43,615 bases of DNA from assembly GCA_945901155.1 (NCBI GenBank), contig CAMDKO010000012.1, positions 1 to 43,615 on the forward strand, in the 5' to 3' direction. The notes under the pieces are model-generated. The model searched no databases. It was given only the letters and a program-made list of their open reading frames with translations, and had not been told where the DNA came from. Shown in pieces: positions 26,575-34,720 of the stretch. Position 1 is the stretch's first letter; each line of letters opens with the position of its first letter. A program made the translations under genes and the position numbers. The DNA is from Pedobacter schmidteae. GTDB taxonomy: Bacteria; Bacteroidota; Bacteroidia; Sphingobacteriales; Sphingobacteriaceae.

Positions 26575-27987
26575 CTATTTTAAGGTATTAAGAACAGTAA
26601 ACATTTTTTGCCTGGCTGTTGAGCTACTCCCCTTATAATTATTGATAATAAACGAAAATACTAATGGAGTTCCATTTGAGCTTGTCTGATACCCGGTATA
26701 CGCAATTACATCGCTTATGCTTCCACTTTTCATTTTCATATCATTATAGACCGGCAAACTTTCATAAAATCCAGCAAACCAACTTTCTTTTTTAATTGAA
26801 TGAAGTACCTGTGCCATTGCCAGTGTGGTGATCCTATTTGAAGGCGACAATCCGCTACCATCATAAATATTCATTGCATCAGGATCAATTCCTTCTTTTT
26901 TAGACCAGAAATCTTTCAGTACCCTAGCTCCATTTGTAGTAGTAATTTCTTTAGCCTCTTTCCAGGCAATAGTTTTAATCAAATGTTCTCCAAAAAGATT
27001 GATACTTTTTTGATTGAACCAATAAATGATTTTATCAAGATTTGCTGAAGTGTGGATATCAATAATCTTTGAAGGAGCTTGAAAAAGCTGGTTATTCAAT
27101 GACAGTTCTCTGGCTGTTACAGCGTCCTTTTCAACCGAAATACCCGACTGTTTCAACCTACTCAAGAATTGATAGGCCAGATGGTATGCAGGATCAGGAA
27201 CAGAGGCAGCAATTGCTTTTTTGAGATCAATACCATAAGTGCCTCTCAAATATATCACAGTAGAATAAGGTGCAGAATAAGCATATACATTATCTCCAGA
27301 ACCTGGAGCACCGGTCAATACTTCATTCACAATTTTAAGGTAGTTCATTTGTGGTTCTGTACCAATCAGTTCTGCAGGCTCACCTACTCGATTTGCCGGC
27401 TTAAAAATAAGGTCAAACTGGTTCTCCCTCCAGGATAAAGAGGATGGCCCAGCACCGTAATAATTGCCCATATCCTGCCAGGTCCAACCTCCGGGCATCG
27501 TTTGAGTGCCAAATAAACGATCATCAGCGATTATTGAACCGGTAATATTCTTTATTCCTGAGCGAGCAATTGCCTCTGTCCATTTCTTAAGAATAAGTTC
27601 AGGCCTGGTTTGATCATACCTATCGCTACCCAAACTTGGATCGCCAGCTCCAGTTATGATCACATCACCATTCAATGTACCATTTGATGAAATTGTTCCA
27701 TTGTAACCCAGGCTGGTCTCCCAAACAAAATCTTTACCCAACAAGTGGTAGGCAGTTGCTGCTGTTATTGTTTTTAAGGTTGAGGCACTGGCTAGACCCA
27801 CATTCTCATTTTTAGCATAAACTATAGCTCCAGTTTCTGCATTCAATATGCTAATTGAACTTATCCCAAACTTCATTTGAGAATCATTTTCAAAACGCGA
27901 ATAGGCCATTTCGATTTTCTGCTTTAACGATTGCGCAGAAAGTGATGAAACGAATAATAGAAGGAAAAAAGAAAAAATATTTTTCAT
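26575..27987 (-). CDS. dacB: PBP4-type D-alanyl-D-alanine carboxypeptidase/endopeptidase (peptidase S13)
   Basis: A 470-residue periplasmic penicillin-binding protein that trims or opens peptidoglycan cross-links. A signal peptide covers about 1-19. The active-site SxxK is STLK (69-72). YDGSGLSPSNRI carries the second motif, and MKSGSISDVIAYTGY carries KSG in place of the common KTG. The insert domain typical of class C PBPs lies between. Length is normal. It is leftward, between glycerate kinase and crtD, with no obvious functional link to either. Confidence 0.92.
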   Translation of the reverse strand: MKNIFSFFLLLFVSSLSAQSLKQKIEMAYSRFENDSQMKFGISSISILNAETGAIVYAKNENVGLASASTLKTITAATAYHLLGKDFVWETSLGYNGTISSNGTLNGDVIITGAGDPSLGSDRYDQTRPELILKKWTEAIARSGIKNITGSIIADDRLFGTQTMPGGWTWQDMGNYYGAGPSSLSWRENQFDLIFKPANRVGEPAELIGTEPQMNYLKIVNEVLTGAPGSGDNVYAYSAPYSTVIYLRGTYGIDLKKAIAASVPDPAYHLAYQFLSRLKQSGISVEKDAVTARELSLNNQLFQAPSKIIDIHTSANLDKIIYWFNQKSINLFGEHLIKTIAWKEAKEITTTNGARVLKDFWSKKEGIDPDAMNIYDGSGLSPSNRITTLAMAQVLHSIKKESWFAGFYESLPVYNDMKMKSGSISDVIAYTGYQTSSNGTPLVFSFIINNYKGSSSTARQKMFTVLNTLK

Positions 27988-28042
27988 ATGTTGAAAGCCA
28001 ATAGATTCGACGAATTGCGTTAATCAAAGACCTAAAATTACA

Positions 28043-29182
28043 TTAAATAGTTTTGGGTAAGGAAAGAAATTTACCAATTACACTAGCGGTCCTGATTAGA
28101 TTAGATGTGGTAAAACTCATGGCTGTTTGGAGGTCAGTAGGCTCATTGCCAATAGGCATAATAATATCAAAATACCTGTTCAGGTCTGCATTTTCATTGA
28201 GTGGCACGCTGCCTGCAATCCCAATAACCGTGATATTGCATTCTTTTGCAAGTTTAGCAACAGCAAAAGGGCCCTTTCCCTGTAAGGTCTGCTCATCGAG
28301 ACAACCTTCGCCGGTTATGAGAAGGTCTGCATTTTTCAATCTTTTTTCAAAGTCAGTAAGCTCCAGAAAATGTTCAGCTCCATTCACTAATCTGGCATTT
28401 AGAAAAGTGAACAATGAAGCCGCTATACCACCTGCAGCACCTCCATGAAGAATTTCATTCATATTGATTCCGGTAGATTGAAAAGCCAGATCCCTGAGGT
28501 TTGTTAAAGCCAGATCCAAAAGTTTTATATCTGAGGGGCTAGCTCCTTTCTGAGGACCAAAAATCACTGCTGAGCCCTGATCACCTAATAATAAATTATC
28601 AACATCGCATAAAACTGTAATCTGGCAATTAAAAATACGAGAGTCGAAACCCGACATATCAATTTGACGGAATCGGGATATATTGATGGGTAAAGCTGCT
28701 AACTCAGCTCCATCAGCATCTCGAAATTTGATACCAAGAGCACTTAAAATTCCTATCCCTCCATCAACAGTTGCCGAACCACCAAGTCCAATGATGATGC
28801 GTGATACGTTTCTGTCGAGTGCAAATCGAATCAATTCGCCGGTGCCAAAAGAAGAAGCCATTAATGGCAACATTTCATCACTGCGAACTAAGCGAATACC
28901 CGATGCATCCGCCATTTCAATTACAGCCGTTTTACCCTGATCAATAATACCTAAGGGAGCTTTGATCAATCTTCCTAATGGATCATGAACATCGTATTTA
29001 TGCCAGAGGCCACCACATTTTTCTACGATCAAATGGCCTGTACCATCACCTCCATCGGCAATTGGAAAGCACTCAGAAGTGCAGGTTGCACCACTCCGTT
29101 TTAAACCTTCCTGAATAGCTTCTGCAATCTCATTTGCCGAGAGGCTATGTTTAAAGGCATTAGGAGCAATCAGAATATGCAT
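28043..29182 (-). CDS. Glycerate 2-kinase (GarK/GlxK type)
   Basis: A 379-residue cytoplasmic kinase producing 2-phosphoglycerate from D-glycerate. MHILIAPNAFKHSLSANE, the glycine-rich FPIADGGDGTGHL, IIIGLGGSATVDGGIGIL and LLITGEGCLDEQTLQGKGP are classic for the type I glycerate kinase family. It lies 20 nt after the first RidA gene and is the final gene of the long leftward catabolic group. It would feed glycerate made by the hydroxypyruvate-reductase-like enzyme at 30.5-31.4 kb into glycolysis. Confidence 0.93.
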   Translation of the reverse strand: MHILIAPNAFKHSLSANEIAEAIQEGLKRSGATCTSECFPIADGGDGTGHLIVEKCGGLWHKYDVHDPLGRLIKAPLGIIDQGKTAVIEMADASGIRLVRSDEMLPLMASSFGTGELIRFALDRNVSRIIIGLGGSATVDGGIGILSALGIKFRDADGAELAALPINISRFRQIDMSGFDSRIFNCQITVLCDVDNLLLGDQGSAVIFGPQKGASPSDIKLLDLALTNLRDLAFQSTGINMNEILHGGAAGGIAASLFTFLNARLVNGAEHFLELTDFEKRLKNADLLITGEGCLDEQTLQGKGPFAVAKLAKECNITVIGIAGSVPLNENADLNRYFDIIMPIGNEPTDLQTAMSFTTSNLIRTASVIGKFLSLPKTI

Positions 29183-29202
29183 AATACAGATTGAACTGTG
29201 TT

Positions 29203-29763
29203 TTAATCTTCAAACTCAATGACCATTTCGATTTCTATGGCCCAATTTGCAGGAAGTGCTGACATACCCACTGCTGAGCGGGCATGTTTACCTTTTTCTC
29301 CAAATACTTGAACCATCAGATCAGAAAATGCATTCATAACCTTTGGCTGATCTTTAAATTCGGGAGTAGATTGAACCATCCCTAAAACCTTGACAATTCG
29401 CTTTACTTTATTCAAGTCGCCAAGTTCTGCCTTTAAGCTCGAAAGCAATGAAATTGCGGTTAATCGCGCAGCTTGCTGGCCCTGTTCAAGAGTCAGATCA
29501 TCTCCAACTCTTCCGGTAACTCTGGTACCGTCTGGTTTATCAGGGCCATGCCCGGCTGTAAAAATGAGATTACCAACTCGCACAATCTTTACATAGCTGG
29601 CTAATGGCGCACTTGGCTTTGCTAAAACGATGTTGAGGTCATTTAGGCGCTTATCAAAATCAATAACTTCAGCTTTTGAGCCCCCTTTTACTTGCGCTTT
29701 GGATGCATAATTGCAACCAAGTAAAGCAATTGCGATTATTGTTATTACGAAATACTTCTTCAT
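29203..29763 (-). CDS. RidA-family lipoprotein (copy 1)
   Basis: A 186-residue RidA/YjgF/UK114 protein that, unlike normal RidA (about 130 aa, cytoplasmic), has a lipoprotein signal (LLGC, Cys17) and should sit in the periplasm or outer membrane. The domain starts near residue 35; VGNLIFTAGHGPDKPDG, VKRIVKVLGMVQSTPEF and KHARSAVGMSALPANWAIEIEM follow. The Arg of HARSAV is the conserved substrate-binding residue of deaminating RidA. RidA hydrolyses enamine/imine products of PLP enzymes. A close copy lies upstream, separated by a terminator hairpin. Confidence 0.9.
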   Translation of the reverse strand: MKKYFVITIIAIALLGCNYASKAQVKGGSKAEVIDFDKRLNDLNIVLAKPSAPLASYVKIVRVGNLIFTAGHGPDKPDGTRVTGRVGDDLTLEQGQQAARLTAISLLSSLKAELGDLNKVKRIVKVLGMVQSTPEFKDQPKVMNAFSDLMVQVFGEKGKHARSAVGMSALPANWAIEIEMVIEFED

Positions 29764-29803
29764 AATTTTAATTCTGAGAAATTTAAATTAAATCAATTTC
29801 TGT

Positions 29804-29856
29804 AAAAAAATTAATGCTGATTTACTAAATCTTTAAGAATAGTAAATCAGCATTAA
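29804..29856 (-). terminator. Intrinsic terminator between the two RidA genes
   Basis: A perfect 17-bp inverted repeat (29811-29827 with 29840-29856, inner sequence GCTGATTTACTA) with a 12-nt loop. In the leftward transcript it is followed by seven U (29804-29810). It lies after the upstream RidA stop and would stop or attenuate operon transcription before RidA copy 1 and glycerate kinase. Confidence 0.88.
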
Positions 29857-29885
29857 GAATAGAAATGTTTGTATTTAGGAAGTTA

Positions 29886-30452
29886 TTAATCCTCTACTTC
29901 AACGATCATTTCAATTTCAATGGCAATATTACCTGGAAGTGCTGACATACCTACAGCTGAACGAGCATGCTTTCCTTTAACTCCAAAAATAGCAACCATC
30001 ATATCAGAAAATGCATTCATTACTTTAGGTTGATCCTTAAACTCTGGAGTAGACTGAACCATTCCTAAAACTTTAACTATACGCTTAACCTTGCTTAAGT
30101 CGCCGATCTCTGCTTTTAAGCTTGAAAGCAATGATACACCGGTTAAGCGAGCTGCTTCCTGACCTTGCTCTAAGGTAAGGTCATCACCTACTCTACCGGT
30201 TAGGGGTCCACCTTCTGCTCTGTCTGGTCCGTGACCTGAAGTATAAACCAAATTACCTACGCGTACTGTTTTTACAAAGTTTGCAGTTGGCGGCTTAGGA
30301 GTTGTTAGCTCTATATTCAATTCCTTTAAACGAGCTTCGATATTCACTGTATCAGCGGCAGCATCTGTTTCCTTTTTTGCAGCATCTTCCTGCTTTGGAT
30401 TACAACTTAATAAGGCAGCCGTGATAAGAAATAATAGGGAGTACTTTTTCAT
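29886..30452 (-). CDS. RidA-family lipoprotein (copy 2)
   Basis: A 188-residue exported RidA paralogue. The signal ends in LLSC (Cys17). A Lys/Asp/Glu/Ala linker (QEDAAKKETDAAADT) precedes the RidA domain, which is very similar to copy 1: VGNLVYTSGHGPDRAEGG, RIVKVLGMVQSTPEFKDQP and KHARSAVGMSALPGNIAIEIEM. The substrate-binding Arg and the later Glu are kept. The two are clearly a tandem duplication. It lies 19 nt downstream of the dehydrogenase gene and is followed by a strong terminator. Confidence 0.9.
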   Translation of the reverse strand: MKKYSLLFLITAALLSCNPKQEDAAKKETDAAADTVNIEARLKELNIELTTPKPPTANFVKTVRVGNLVYTSGHGPDRAEGGPLTGRVGDDLTLEQGQEAARLTGVSLLSSLKAEIGDLSKVKRIVKVLGMVQSTPEFKDQPKVMNAFSDMMVAIFGVKGKHARSAVGMSALPGNIAIEIEMIVEVED

Positions 30453-30471
30453 AATAATTTAATTTTAGGTT

Positions 30472-31431
30472 TTATTTATTTACAATATTAATAGGTTTTT
30501 GATTCAGGAATGAAGATAAATTATTTTCTGCAATTCCCATCAATCTACCTCTAGCTTCTTTCGTTGCCCACGCAATATGAGGGGTGATCATACAATTTTT
30601 TGCTTTAAAAAGAGGATTGTCGGCTGAAGGTGGTTCGACCGAAAGAACGTCAATTCCGGCACCCGCAATTACTCCTTCATTCAGGGCATCAGCCAGATCC
30701 TGATCTACCATGAGTGGCCCTCTGGAGGTATTCAAAAAGAAGGCTGACTTCTTCATTAACTTCAAAGTATCTTTATTGATCATACCCTGGGTATCAGGAA
30801 ATAAAGGGCAGTGAATACTGACCACATCTGAATGGGTAAGAAGCTTGTTCAATTCTACCCAACTGAAGTTTTTACGATGCGATTGATCAGACTGGCTGCG
30901 GGAATATGCCATTATATTCATTCCAAAGGCTGCAGCAACATCCGCAACTTTTTGTCCGATCATGCCAAAACCGATTATACCTATGGTTTTTCCTTCTAGT
31001 TCAACCAAGGGATAATTCCAATAACAAAAATCGGGCGAAGCTGCCCAGCCACCCTTAAAAACTGAATCACTATGACTTTGAACATGCTGACATAACTCAA
31101 GTAAAAGTGCAAATGTCATTTGCACGACTGATGCCGTACCATATCCTGGGATATTAGCCACTGCAATACCTCTTTTTTTGCTATAATCAACATCTACCAC
31201 ATTATAACCAGTTGCCAAAACACCAATGTATTTAAGATCAGGAAGCTGTTCGAGACTATGTTCTCTAAGCGGTGTCTTATTCGTAAATATGATCTCTGCA
31301 CCTCTGCATCGCTCCACAATCTGGCTCTCGGGAGTTCTGTCATGCACCTGCAGATCACCAAACTGCTTTAATCCATCCCATGTAAGATCTCCTGGATTTA
31401 AGGTATACCCATCTAATACAACTAACTTCAT
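30472..31431 (-). CDS. D-2-hydroxyacid dehydrogenase, hydroxypyruvate reductase/glycerate dehydrogenase-like
   Basis: A 319-residue cytoplasmic NAD(P)-dependent dehydrogenase. The cofactor motif is GFGMIG (154-159) and the catalytic triad is Arg237 (TSRGPLM), Glu266 (DVLSVEPPS) and His285 (TPHIAW). The sequence style (NKTPLREHSLEQLPDLKYIGVLATGYNVVD) fits the HprA glycerate dehydrogenase group, which reduces hydroxypyruvate or tartronate-type keto acids to D-glycerate. The nearby glycerate kinase supports this. A repeat tract lies in the 102-nt gap to the upstream isomerase gene. Confidence 0.88.
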   Translation of the reverse strand: MKLVVLDGYTLNPGDLTWDGLKQFGDLQVHDRTPESQIVERCRGAEIIFTNKTPLREHSLEQLPDLKYIGVLATGYNVVDVDYSKKRGIAVANIPGYGTASVVQMTFALLLELCQHVQSHSDSVFKGGWAASPDFCYWNYPLVELEGKTIGIIGFGMIGQKVADVAAAFGMNIMAYSRSQSDQSHRKNFSWVELNKLLTHSDVVSIHCPLFPDTQGMINKDTLKLMKKSAFFLNTSRGPLMVDQDLADALNEGVIAGAGIDVLSVEPPSADNPLFKAKNCMITPHIAWATKEARGRLMGIAENNLSSFLNQKPINIVNK

Positions 31432-31461
31432 GCTTATTCTAATTCTATAATTACTTTTTAC

Positions 31462-31531
31462 TTTCCCTTTTAGCTTTCTGCTTTCTGCTTTCTGCTTTTA
31501 GCTTTAAGCTTTAAGCTTTCTCCTTTAAGCT
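31462..31531 (-). repeat. Heptanucleotide tandem repeat, GCTTAAA/GCAGAAA type (10 units)
   Basis: Ten 7-base units read on the plus strand as tttccct, tttagct, ttctgct (three times), tttagct, ttaagct (twice), ttctcct, ttaagct. On the minus strand, which is the coding strand of the neighbouring genes, they become purine-rich AGCTTAA/AGCAGAA units of the same family as the repeats at 5.6 and 13.9 kb. The tract begins 2 nt after the isomerase stop codon, inside an otherwise compact operon. Confidence 0.88.
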
Positions 31532-31533
31532 CA

Positions 31534-32445
31534 CTAAACCCTTGCCCATGCCAGATTCAGCACACGCTTTGCATTTGCAATGACGATATCAGCATCTTCA
31601 TCTCCAAAAGGCTTGATCTCAAAACTTACCACCGGAGGGGTCTGAGTGTTCAGAAAGCCAATATCTAATAGTACCCTGAGATAATCTACAACTTCATCCA
31701 CATCATTTTCGCCATTTGGGAATCCGAAGCGGGGATGAACATCGCCATATGCTGGCATTTCAGGATCCTTCATCACACAATTTCCGATATGCGCATGAAC
31801 AATGTAATCCTTTACAGGTAGCAAAGATTCTTCAATCGTTTCATGGATCAAAGGAATATGACTTAAATCAACCATCAAGCCAAAATGATCGTGGCTTTTT
31901 CGGATCTCTTTGGCATAACGTAGTGCAAGGTCTGCCGGACCGATCAGGCTTCTTTTATCTACATCATAATCAAAAACCTCTAATGCAATTCTCATATCGC
32001 CTTTACTTTTTGCATATCGGCAAATTTCATTGGTAGAATTAACCAGAGCCTGAAAAGCTTCCTCCTTCCGGCTTTCTTCATAGTTACCACTCAAAAAAGC
32101 AAAACTGGTTGCGCCTATCTCATAAGCCTCGTCAATTCCTGCCATTAAATTTTGCAATGCCTTTTGGCGTTCCTCCTCAACCAGATGGTTAATGTTTAGA
32201 CCAGTAGTTAATAATCTTGGCTGAGCACCATAAGCGATGGTCATATGCGATGTTTCAAGCATTTTTTTTACTGCCATTCGTTGCTCAGGGTCTTTAATCG
32301 TTGTGATCTCAATGGCACTAAAATAGTCATCTACAGCAATCTTTCGAATGGTTTCAAGCACCGGACCTTCGCCTTTGATTGTTGCAGGAAAGGCCATAAA
32401 GTGGACCAGACCAACTCTCATGTATTTATAAAGTGATTCGTTCAT
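31534..32445 (-). CDS. Sugar phosphate isomerase/epimerase family TIM-barrel protein
   Basis: A 303-residue AP-endonuclease-2-like TIM barrel without signal peptide. Likely metal ligands sit in RIALEVFDYD (Glu), GLMVDLSHIP (Asp and His), IVHAHIGNC (His) and PVVSFEIKPFG (Glu). Such proteins isomerise or epimerise keto sugars and keto acids. The substrate is not evident. Because it lies directly after the KDPG-type aldolase gene (24 nt), I infer that it handles an intermediate of the same pathway. An alternative start is the ATG at 32421 (MRVGLVHFMAFP). Confidence 0.8.
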   Translation of the reverse strand: MNESLYKYMRVGLVHFMAFPATIKGEGPVLETIRKIAVDDYFSAIEITTIKDPEQRMAVKKMLETSHMTIAYGAQPRLLTTGLNINHLVEEERQKALQNLMAGIDEAYEIGATSFAFLSGNYEESRKEEAFQALVNSTNEICRYAKSKGDMRIALEVFDYDVDKRSLIGPADLALRYAKEIRKSHDHFGLMVDLSHIPLIHETIEESLLPVKDYIVHAHIGNCVMKDPEMPAYGDVHPRFGFPNGENDVDEVVDYLRVLLDIGFLNTQTPPVVSFEIKPFGDEDADIVIANAKRVLNLAWARV

Positions 32446-32469
32446 TTTTTGATAGACTATTCAAAATTA

Positions 32470-33141
32470 TTATTTCTTAAAACTTTCTCTGATTAAACTG
32501 ATCAGCTCAAGCGCTCTTTTAGACTCTGCGGCTAACTGATCATATCGCTTATTTTCAATCACGTCTTTGGTAATCATTTTACTGCCACCAACTGCGCAAA
32601 CTCCAACTTTAAACCAGCTTCTAAGATTTTCTTCGTTAAGTTCGATCCCGCCTGTAGGTAAAAAAACAATATCTTGAAAAAGTGCCTGCACTGCTTCAAT
32701 AAAGGATGGGCCTAAGGTATTTGCTGGGAAAAGCTTAACGATCTTTGCCCCGCAAGTTTCGGCTCGAATAATTTCGCTGGGAGTCATGCAACCAGGAACA
32801 CAAAGAAGGTCATTCTTATCAGACAATTCAATAACTGACTCCAAAATTCCCGGACAGACCAAAAACTCTGCGCCTTCATCCATATAAGTTTGGGCAGATT
32901 CTAAAGTTTTTATTGTACCAATACCTAATCGCATTCCGGGCAATTCCGCATCACATACTTTGCGCATCTCACGGAAATTCTTCAATGCTCGATCACCGCG
33001 ATCTGCATATTCAGTAGTCCTAATGCCCCCTGCATACATTGCCCTCATCAAATCAATACTCACTTCAGCATCAGCCGAGTAGTACAATGGCACAATTCCC
33101 TGTTCTTTTATAAGCCTTGAAAGCTCTGTTTTTAAATTCAT
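32470..33141 (-). CDS. KDPG/KHG-type aldolase
   Basis: A 223-residue class I aldolase of the Eda/DgaF family, which splits 2-keto-3-deoxy-6-phosphogluconate or related 2-keto-3-deoxy acids to pyruvate plus an aldehyde. The Schiff-base Lys is K136 in AKIVKLFPAN. The catalytic Glu is E44 in GIRTTEYADRG. LGIGTIKTLESAQTYMDEGAEFLVCPG and FLPTGGIELNEENL match the family. In other bacteria DgaF works with the DgaE ammonia-lyase; DgaE-like proteins are coded upstream in the same operon here. No edd gene is present. It lacks a signal peptide, so cleavage is cytoplasmic. Confidence 0.92.
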   Translation of the reverse strand: MNLKTELSRLIKEQGIVPLYYSADAEVSIDLMRAMYAGGIRTTEYADRGDRALKNFREMRKVCDAELPGMRLGIGTIKTLESAQTYMDEGAEFLVCPGILESVIELSDKNDLLCVPGCMTPSEIIRAETCGAKIVKLFPANTLGPSFIEAVQALFQDIVFLPTGGIELNEENLRSWFKVGVCAVGGSKMITKDVIENKRYDQLAAESKRALELISLIRESFKK

Positions 33142-33150
33142 CTTTTAAAA

Positions 33151-33579
33151 TTATAGCTTATAGCCTTGTCGAGCGAGCAGCTTCCACTTCCCTTGCTTTT
33201 TCTGCCAAACCATTATGTTACCAAATTTTAAATCCACTGGATTCCCTTTATTTTCAGCCTTAGCAGTTACAATATTTCTTACAATTGCATTTTTACCTGC
33301 CATTGTAATTTTCTGATCTAAGGGGTCAATACTTTTAAAAAATGTAGGCCCGTTCAATACTCCTGCAATAAATTCCTTCTGATTCTGTATTAAACCGGCA
33401 GAATGCCCATAGCTTAATTCGTCGCAAGTGAGGTCCTTTAAAGTAAGACTGTCTGTATTAATGATTGCATTATTAATAGCGATGACCAGCTTTGCGATTT
33501 GTGTTTCATTTTTGGATTGAGCCTGTGCATTCAGACTAATCACAGTAAGTAAAGTGAAGATTTTTAAGTACTTGAGCAT
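33151..33579 (-). CDS. Secreted NTF2-like/DUF4440 protein
   Basis: A 142-residue protein with a signal peptide (about 1-21, ending LNAQAQ). An NTF2-like fold follows: AIINTDSLTLKDLTCDELSYGHS, VRNIVTAKAENKGNPVDLKFGNIMVWQKKQGKWKLLARQGYKL. The ending with KWKLLARQ is typical of DUF4440/SnoaL-like families. The catalytic role is unknown. It is packed between the transporter and aldolase genes (18 and 9 nt), so it belongs to the catabolic unit. Confidence 0.82.
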   Translation of the reverse strand: MLKYLKIFTLLTVISLNAQAQSKNETQIAKLVIAINNAIINTDSLTLKDLTCDELSYGHSAGLIQNQKEFIAGVLNGPTFFKSIDPLDQKITMAGKNAIVRNIVTAKAENKGNPVDLKFGNIMVWQKKQGKWKLLARQGYKL

Positions 33580-33597
33580 GATTATTTATTTTAATTG

Positions 33598-34698
33598 TTA
33601 ATTAATTTCATCTTTTCCATCACTATCTGCAATGGGTTTTCCTTTCCAGTAAGAGGCCAGAATAGAACCTGTGATGTTCATCATTGGGCCATAGATCATT
33701 GGTGCAAGCCCAACGGTTCCAAGCTTACCCATTCCATAGGCTAGGCCTTTTGAAAGGCCTGCATTCTGCATCCCTACATTAATTGCAATAGTTCTGGAAT
33801 CTTTTTCACTCATTTTAAACAAGCGAGCAAACCAATATCCTAAGGTATAACCCATGAGGTTATGAATCAAAACTAATAGAATAAGAAGTGGCCCGACTTT
33901 TAAAAGACTTTCACGACCCACGGCGGTAACAATAATAATAATAAATGCGATACCAAACATGGATACAATGGGCATTACTGCATTGATCCACTTCATTTTA
34001 TCCTTCAGGAGTTCATTGACTACCATAGCTAGAGTAACCGGCAAAATGACCATTTTCATAATGTCCCACATCATATCAAGTACATTGATCTCAATGAATG
34101 AACCTCCTAATAACTTCATCAGTAGTGGTGTGAGAAAAGGAGCTAGTAAGGTTGCGATTGAAGTAAGTGTGATAGATAGGGCAAGGTTTGCCTTTGCCAG
34201 ATATGAAATAACATTGGCTGCAACAGCATTCGGTGCACATCCGATCAGAATCATACCTGCTGCAATCTCGGGAGTAAAACCACTGATGGTTGCCAATCCA
34301 AACCCAAGTAAAGGCATGATTATAAAATGGCTTGAAACCCCTACAAGAACCCCTTTAGGAGATTTAAATACTCCAATAAAATCTCTGTAGCTCATAGTTA
34401 TACCCATTCCAAACATGATTAGCTGAATGAGGGGAGTGATCAGGCCAGATAATTTATAGCCATTGATCTCAAGAAAATAGTGAGGAAAGATCATTGCTGT
34501 AGAAACTACACCGAAGATCATTACAGGATAGGCAAATCCTTTTAAAGCTGATGCACCCCGAATTCCGATGGCAATTGATAGGAGTGATGCGATCAAAAAT
34601 GGCTCGGCATCAGTAGATCTGTTGAGCAGATACAAGGTAAGTGCAGCGAGCATGCATGCAATGCCAATTACCAAAACGATTTTAAAAACAGGTTTCAT
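33598..34698 (-). CDS. Bile acid:sodium symporter (BASS) family transporter
   Basis: A 366-residue inner-membrane protein with about ten helices. Segments typical of the BASS/PanS family are LIMFGMGITMSYRDF, FIIMPLLGFGLA, ILIGCAPNAVAANVISYLAKANLALSI and AINVGMQNAGLSKGLAYG. Members carry organic anions with sodium; bacterial PanS takes up ketopantoate, and plant relatives move pyruvate or glycolate/glycerate. In this operon, importing a 2-keto acid formed outside the cytoplasm would fit, but that is inference. Confidence 0.9.
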   Translation of the reverse strand: MKPVFKIVLVIGIACMLAALTLYLLNRSTDAEPFLIASLLSIAIGIRGASALKGFAYPVMIFGVVSTAMIFPHYFLEINGYKLSGLITPLIQLIMFGMGITMSYRDFIGVFKSPKGVLVGVSSHFIIMPLLGFGLATISGFTPEIAAGMILIGCAPNAVAANVISYLAKANLALSITLTSIATLLAPFLTPLLMKLLGGSFIEINVLDMMWDIMKMVILPVTLAMVVNELLKDKMKWINAVMPIVSMFGIAFIIIIVTAVGRESLLKVGPLLILLVLIHNLMGYTLGYWFARLFKMSEKDSRTIAINVGMQNAGLSKGLAYGMGKLGTVGLAPMIYGPMMNITGSILASYWKGKPIADSDGKDEIN

Positions 34699-34720
34699 CC
34701 GATTTATTTAAGTAAAAATA

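Noticed and set aside
32470-33141. Entner-Doudoroff pathway assignment for the aldolase
   Set aside because: No edd, zwf or gluconate kinase gene is nearby; the DgaE-like and deacetylase neighbours point to a different source of 2-keto-3-deoxy acid.
33959-34390. 143-residue plus-strand ORF inside the BASS transporter gene
   Set aside because: It is fully antisense to a well-supported membrane protein gene and has no family features.
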